Positions 57,732 through 64,000 of a DNA stretch of 64,000 bases are shown in pieces. The translations under genes and the position numbers were made by a program. The notes under the pieces are model-generated. The model worked only from the letters and a program-made list of their open reading frames with translations. It had not been told where the DNA came from and did not search any database. The stretch's first letter is position 1; each line of letters opens with the position of its first letter. The stretch spans positions 56,488,289 to 56,552,288 of the forward strand of contig OU744731.1 in the NCBI GenBank assembly GCA_916613615.1, written 5' to 3'. The DNA is from Steromphala cineraria (taxonomy: Eukaryota; Mollusca; Gastropoda; Trochida; Trochidae).

Positions 57732-58799
57732 GAAATACATTATTAAAAAAATTTTCTCACATATTGTTATTCATGATACAAAACTGATAACCTGATATGT
57801 AACAATAACAAAATTACGTATGCTACATTTGGTGCTGGAACTTTCTGAATGAGAGGCAGAGACTTTATCGATTCGGGTAAAGAGATCCTTCTAGCCAAGG
57901 CCAGTGTCACCCTGTCATGATTGCAAAAAATTAATAATAAAAAAACATAGGTACTGGTATCTCTTCAGCCGATCGTTTCTCACAGACCAACGCGTCCTGC
58001 CTGCGAAATAATGTTAAAAATGTTAACTCCTGTTAACAATCCATCAGCCACATGACTACTTTAGCGAGACATTGTTCCGCAGACCGATATCAGCGGTCAC
58101 TATTTCCTCATTCCACATGTTTTAACCGATGGTAATATCGCACTGACACTGTACACCTTATTATTTGGTCATGGGTTGAAATATAATTTATTTATCAAAC
58201 TATGCCAATACATGATCTCCATATGGAAAAAATATTTATGTGGCTAGTTTTACCCCTTTCATCAAATACATGTTTTTTAAGTAGACTTTGACATTATACC
58301 AAAATTAGAAACTCCTGGCTTTAAATTCGTTCACCGAAGTGACCTTGAAGATGTTAATTGAATTAATCTACATGTGTATATAATAAAAAGATCATTTATT
58401 TAATACTTAAAAGCATCATAAAACGCAGTTGTCAAACACTGAAAGGCAGAGTTTTGATGTGATGAATGAACCAGTCTAGCAACTACTTTTATCCTGAAAT
58501 AAATCGATATGAAATCGGAATCGGTTGAAACATATATAATTTGGGAATATTTATTGATATAACACTTAAATTATGTTTTGGTTATAACTTGGTCACTTAA
58601 AGGCTCGTGGTGCTATTTTGGAAAGTAAATGTTTGACGTCAAAGTGAGTAGAGCTGCCTATGTCAGTGAGACAGATCAGATTTATTAATTATTATTTATT
58701 CATTAATTACAGCAACAATATATGAACTTCAGATGACTTTGTTATATAAAAGGATACATCAACACTGTAACATTTTAACGATTACATACCAAAAACATA
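57732..58799. other. no gene; weak similarity to unit A
   Basis: 57950-58120 (CACAGACCAACGC, CTGCCTGCGAAATAATGT, GTGACTACT-like) resembles 39680-39800 in unit A and the ends of the 58.8-63.8 kb duplicates. Old paralogy, not coding. Confidence 0.35.
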
Positions 58800-61280
58800 A
58801 TTTTAATCATATCCAATGCTCTGACGCGAGGACTACGTTCAATTTCACGTTTTTAAGGGAGGTACAAGGTTTGGTCTTACTGTTCTTACTGCAGTGAAAA
58901 TTGAATTTTCAGTGCAGTAACAAAATGACTTTCTACTGCTTTTCCTCAAATAAGGATTATATTATCAATTTATAACACTATATTTCATTGATAAATATAT
59001 AATAAAACTTGTTCTTTGTTACCAACTCGGTAACTTTCGTTAAGTTGATTTCATATTTCACAAATAACATGACAACAAATTATATCACTGTTCTCAATGA
59101 CGTATGATTCTATTCTCTGCTTTGCCAATATCAGTTAACAATCGAAACCATTCTGTTCACTGATTTCATATTGAATATCTGCGTAACAGTCGCACAAAGT
59201 TATAAATAGTGCTAAAGATATATCTTTACATACTGGAGTTGTTATTGGAGATGGAATACCTTCATTATTCATATCATTAGTCTGTCTAGCTCGTCATGTA
59301 ATGACCATAGGGCATTCTGACTTGGTTTATATATGATCAAATGAGTGACCTTAATTCTTACATAGATATATGTAGATGTCAAGAGTTATTCACTCTTATT
59401 ACACTCTTGGGAAGATTAGTTTCCTTAAAAACTATGGAACATGTCTGTCTGTTGTCATATTTTATAATTTCTTTTTCGAATTTATTAAGGAAAAACATCA
59501 CACGTTTGTTTCCACTGTATTGAAGTTCTTATATAAACTATTTCTGTCATAGTCACAATTGATTTACTAAATAGTAAGATTAGATTCTGTTTTCCCTGAG
59601 GTTGCAATTGAAAAGGTCGTAGATGATGGACCACTTCTTCCTTCATAAAGCACCTAACCACTGATTTGAGTAGAGACTACTGAATGATATTCACATACTT
59701 TTATTCCTAAATTGGTTGTTTTCACTTCACCGAATATGTATCACAACCATTAATCTATGGTAATCTATAAAATGAATCTACATATCTGACTCCAACAACA
59801 TTCTCTGAGTTGCTTCAAGACAGCTGTCTGGAACCGATTTTATGAGGATAATAACATAAACACCCTTTAATGTGAGAGGGCAGAGTGAAGCAAAAAAATA
59901 TCGGTGAGGGTTTATTACTGTTTCCCTTTAATCAACGCTACTTATTGCTTTTACGTATTTGTCTTTGTTAGCATTATTTCTTGAACAGTCTTATCTGTGT
60001 TTGCCAGGGGACTAGTCATGTTTCTGTTTTACAACTATACCACACGTAGCTCGTAAGAATTGAATCGGTAAAGGCCATCATTCGAGCGTGCAGAAGCAAC
60101 GTCGCACTGGTAGGATTCAAATATTGGTTTGCTGATATTCATTAGCATGTCAAACAAAACAAAACTATTAACTTAACATTATGAGCATCTTCCTACGCAC
60201 AGCCTAAAATGCACGTTTCCGAATTGTCAGTTTTAAGGTTTGCTGCCAACCCTTTGTTGTGCTGACATCAGCGCCCCTACAGGCGATTGTTGGCAACATC
60301 CAGTTACATTCTGATTTCTGCAGCACTTGGTTGGTCTCTTATTCTATCCCGCATTGGCTATTACAACAGCCTTTTACTTCATATCACACAAGAACTCATT
60401 AATCGCCTCCAGCGAATTCAAAACACAGCAGCACACATTGTCAAAGCTTAGGCTAAGTAAAGACAAATTCATGAAATAGGTTGTGATGTGTTGATAATTA
60501 GAGATATATGCCATTAAAATAAAAAGATATTAAACATTGTAATGAGATCCCTAAAATAACAAGGCTACTTGTTGATAATTGCATGTCAGTTTGTTGTCAT
60601 TAAAGTGTTAACATTCTAAGATGAGTATAAAGCTTGCCTTTATTGTTTTGTGGACTGCATTAAGTTTATTAAGTATGCAAAATATATGTCATTTTTAAAT
60701 TTGTAATTACGACTTTAGAAGAATGAGAAAGTTTTTGTAAGTTCCCTTTACTTTAGATGTCTCTCAAGTTTATATTTACCCTTACCATGTTCCCAACAAA
60801 TAACATATTCCACGTTAATAATTCTAGTAAAAATAGTGTATAGAAATTATACATACAATATCAACAAGCCTTAAGATATAAAAATTTACTTTCTGCAAGT
60901 TATATAGATATGAAGTTTATCTGCTATTGATAAGTTTAAAAGATAATGTTTCTCTATTTAGTAGTTGGTTTTCGATTACAACATACTCTTGAAAATTACC
61001 TATTTTGTTTTCCACACTTCAAGGAAACGTGTTGACATGTTTTTTTTGCGACAAATTAAGTAGGAACAAATAAAGAAAATTTGACAGACTTGCTGTAGAA
61101 GTAAACAATAAAGAAAATTATTAAGTAACTGTTTTAAGACTGAGTAAGACTGATCAATTGGTCCTTAAAATAGAAAAAGTTTGTAATAGATTTCTGTCAT
61201 GTTGTTGTAACAGGTCAATGGTCCCATCTGAACAATGCCGTTAACTCCTACAATCTGTCAGCCACATATCGTGTAACTCT
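58800..61280. repeat. diverged tandem segmental duplication, copy 1
   Basis: 58820-59480 matches 61785-62460, and 60447-61275 matches 62992-63830. Shared landmarks: TGACTTTCTACTGCTTTTC, TTGATTTCATATTTCACAAA, GGAGATGGAATACCTTCATT, CTTAGGCTAAGT.AAGACAAA, TATAGAAATTATACATACAA and CTGATCAATTGGTCCTTAAA. The left half is more diverged than the right half. Confidence 0.85.
60299..60451 (+). pseudogene. small fragment of a non-LTR reverse transcriptase (thumb region)
   Basis: The frame reads LILSRIGYYNSLLLHITQEL and then INRLQRIQNTAAHIVKA before a stop at 60449-60451. This matches the very conserved segment SRLDYCNSLL...LiNRLQRiQNtAARiV of CR1/L2/Jockey-type RTs. Only about 50 codons remain, lying exactly at the border of the block that recurs at 62992, where the fragment is absent. 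Confidence 0.65.
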
Positions 61281-61779
61281 GTCAGAACATATTTTGTCTG
61301 TGAAAAAACAACCATTATCATTAAGAACACTTGTTAAAATTAATCAAAGAAAACATCTTGAATAAGTCAGGTTTCAACCAGTAAACAAACTGTTGTGCCA
61401 TGAATTTCAGAACTCATTCAAACTTTTCAAAAGTACATTTCGATCATAATGATCGATAGACGAAGGCAATACAAACACAGCACGATTTCACACGACGGTA
61501 CTTCGATAGCAATGCAAAGGGGAAGATGGAGACACGGATACAACACGAAAATGGCATGATCAACAATTTTCTCACTTACCCGTTGTTGCCACTGAAGCAA
61601 GAAAAACTCTTGGGGCGGCCAAAAAATGACTTAAGAATCGTTTTCGAACGGCCCGATTGCTTAAAATCCTTTGCAAATTTGCACATTTTCAAATCCGTGT
61701 TTTCATCTTTTGTCAAATTCAGTGTGAAGCGCCCTTAAACAGTAACTTACCGTAAACATTGCAAAAGGAGTTTTCTCTT
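61281..61779. other. segment between the two duplicates, slightly higher GC
   Basis: A 70-aa frame (61526-61738) matches nothing I know. Present only once in the window. Confidence 0.35.
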
Positions 61780-63850
61780 CAATTCTATCCAACGCCATGA
61801 CGTGAGGCCTATTTTCGATGTTCACAAAGGGAAATAATCGTGTTTCAAAGGTAGGGAATAGGATTGGTCTTACTTTTCTCATTGCAGTGAAAATATGGAT
61901 AATATTTTCACTGCAGTTTAAATATGACTTTCTACTGCTTTTCTTAAAATATAAATACCTATTTGACTGTATTACCCTATATCGTATTGCACAATATATA
62001 ATAAAACTTTTTCCGTGTTACCAACTCAGTAAATTTCCTTTGGTTGATTTCATATTTCACAAAAACAACATAACAAATAATATCACTGTTCCTGATGACA
62101 TAGTGTTCTATTCCCTGCTTTGCCAATATTTTAATTATCAGTTTACAATCGAAACCATTCTGATGCAATGATTCCATATCGAATATCTGCGTAACAGACG
62201 CACATGTTTATAAAGAGTTCTCAAAGTTATAGCATTACATTCTGGAATTGTTATTGGAGATGGAATACCTTCATTATTCATATTATTAGTCTGTCTCGTC
62301 ATGTAATGACCCAAGAGCATTGTGACTTGTCTTAAACATGAGGACGAATGAGTTACCCTAACTCTTACATAGATATATGTAGATTTAATGAGTGTAGATA
62401 TATATAGATTTAATGAGTGTCGTAATATCATTAACTCTTAATACTCTTGCAGGGAAGTTTTGTTCCCCTTACATGATCTGATATAGATTTAAATTAATAA
62501 TATTGACAAGGAATGACTAATTGAAAACGGTAAATAACCAACTTTCATTGCACTTTTTTGACAACCGGTATCTGTGGACAAAGTTCAAGAACCTCATCAT
62601 GAGATGTTATTCATCCTTTAACTAGCAATAGTTGAAGCCTTTTTAGTGTACAAAACAAGCGTCTGCAGAAAACAAATTGGTATTATATGACATTTGTTTG
62701 TGAGACAAATGTCATGCTGTTATGCTGATTTCATAACGTTCACAAACTTGACCAATTTGTAAACACCTCCTTACATAACATGTGTCTTTTTAATTTCCTT
62801 TTAACCTTGTAATTTGAATTATTTTCTTCATTTATCAAATGTGGTTAAATGCTTAGCATTAGAGCTTAACCTCATGGAAAAATGCGCTCTAAATGAACGT
62901 TTATCATAAAACAGTTCTTTATTTAAAACGAGGGTCAATTCGTTAATTGACAAAATGATTTCTTAACAGTTGTGTAACCTCATTTGAAAACGCTTAGGCT
63001 AAGTGAAGACAAATTCATGAAATAGGTTGTGATGTGTTGATAATATTAGTGATATATGCCATTAAAATAGTTATTAAACATTGTAATGAGATCCAAAAAA
63101 TAACAATGTTACTTGTTGATCATTGCCCGTCAGTTTGTTGTAATTAAAGTGTAAAGATGAGTATTAAACTTGCCCTTATTGTTTATGGACTGCATTAAGT
63201 TTATTCATTGTGCAAAATATATGTCATTTTGAAATTTGTAATTACGACTTTAGAAGAATGAGAAAGTTTCTGTAAGTTCCCTTTACTTTAGGTGTCTCTC
63301 AAGGTTATATTTTTCCTTACCATGTTCCCAACAAATAACATATTCCATATTAATAATTCTAATACAAATAGTGTATAGAAATTATACATACAATATCAAC
63401 AAGTCTTAAGATATAAAAATTTACTTTCTGCAAGTTATATAGATATGAAGTTTATCTGCTATTGATAAGTTTAAAAGATAATGTTTCTCTATTTAGTAGT
63501 TGGTTTTCGATTACAACCTACTCTTGAAAATTACCTATTTTGTTTTCCACACTTCAAGGGAACGTGTTGATTGACATGGTTTTTATGCGACAGATTAAGT
63601 AGGAACAATTAAAGAAATTTTACAGACTTGCTGTAAAAGTAAACAATAAAGATTATTATTAAGTAACTGTTTTTAGACACTTGAGTAAGACTGATCAATT
63701 GGTCCTTAAAATAGAAAAAGTTGGTAATAGATTTCTGTCATGTTGTTGTAACAGGTCAATGATCCCATCTGAACAATGCCGTTAACTCCTACAATCTGTC
63801 AGCCACATGGCTACTATAGCGATAAATCGTTGTGCAGACAGTTACAAGAC
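61780..63850. repeat. diverged tandem segmental duplication, copy 2
   Basis: Partner of 58800-61280, shorter by about 400 bp between the two matching halves. A minus-strand ATG with a following GTAAGT (61745-61798) is specific to this copy. A fragment of the 49060/54480 paralogue (GCAATAGTTGAAGCCTTTTT, GTCTGCAGAAAACA) lies at about 62622-62680 in the part missing from copy 1. Confidence 0.85.
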
Positions 63851-64000
63851 CACTGCCTCTGATTTAGTACATTAGTTAATGAAGATTAAACACATGATAT
63901 TGGAGAAGAGACCATTAGGTAGGGGACAGAAACATCGCCATTGGACTGTGTCTATGGTCAAAGGCTGAAAGGCAAGTTTTATATTTGGTAAATATTCCTT

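Overview
This window looks like intergenic, repeat-rich nuclear DNA of a marine invertebrate, most likely a bivalve mollusc. The DNA is AT-rich, and no host gene, rRNA or bacterial operon can be supported. Every recognisable protein comes from a transposable element: APE-type non-LTR retrotransposons, a Ty3/gypsy LTR element, Tc1/mariner, and a Penelope-like element. The bivalve assignment is inference. It rests on the mix of elements and on two motifs I associate with molluscan genomes: CTGTCTGTCCGTCCG blocks and TGACCTTGACCTTTGAC repeats.

Left part (1-10.5 kb). A non-LTR ORF2 endonuclease with a 2A-like GDIHPNPGP motif runs off the left edge (1-1159, minus), and a 279-aa non-LTR ORF1 protein lies at 2720-3559 (minus). 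A Tc1 element with intact 27-bp ends follows (6978-8172). Next comes a nested pair: a minus-strand non-LTR element (8313-10545), whose ORF1 also begins with a 2A-like sequence, carries an internally deleted gypsy LTR element (8405-9537) inserted in the start of its ORF2. The gypsy element has matching LTRs, a tRNA-Leu-type primer site, a polypurine tract and a 5-bp target duplication.

Middle (10.5-37 kb). This is old repeat sea: several two- and three-copy diverged tandem duplications, a 5'-truncated reverse-transcriptase tail (19339-20247), a tRNA-derived SINE (about 24880-25117), a decayed Penelope-like retroelement with GIY-YIG remnant (25981-26532), a nuclear-receptor-half-site-like repeat (27.1-27.5 kb), a candidate solo LTR (30219-31217), a second Tc1 copy (32329-33511, minus) and a TTAA-flanked MITE.

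Right part (37-64 kb). A very recent tandem duplication dominates. Unit A (about 4.3-4.4 kb) is present twice, and a 1.13-kb subunit B is present three full times plus one partial copy. Further right lie much older, diverged copies of the same and other segments (51.4-55.4 kb, 58.8-63.8 kb), two more TTAA MITEs and several foldback elements. The region has grown by repeated local duplication as well as by transposition. I did not find a convincing novel cellular system. The best leads are the shared out-of-frame deletion in the two Tc1 copies, the gypsy deletion derivative with a repeated 13-bp motif, 2A-like motifs in both ORF1 and ORF2 of non-LTR elements, and the nested A/B duplication.
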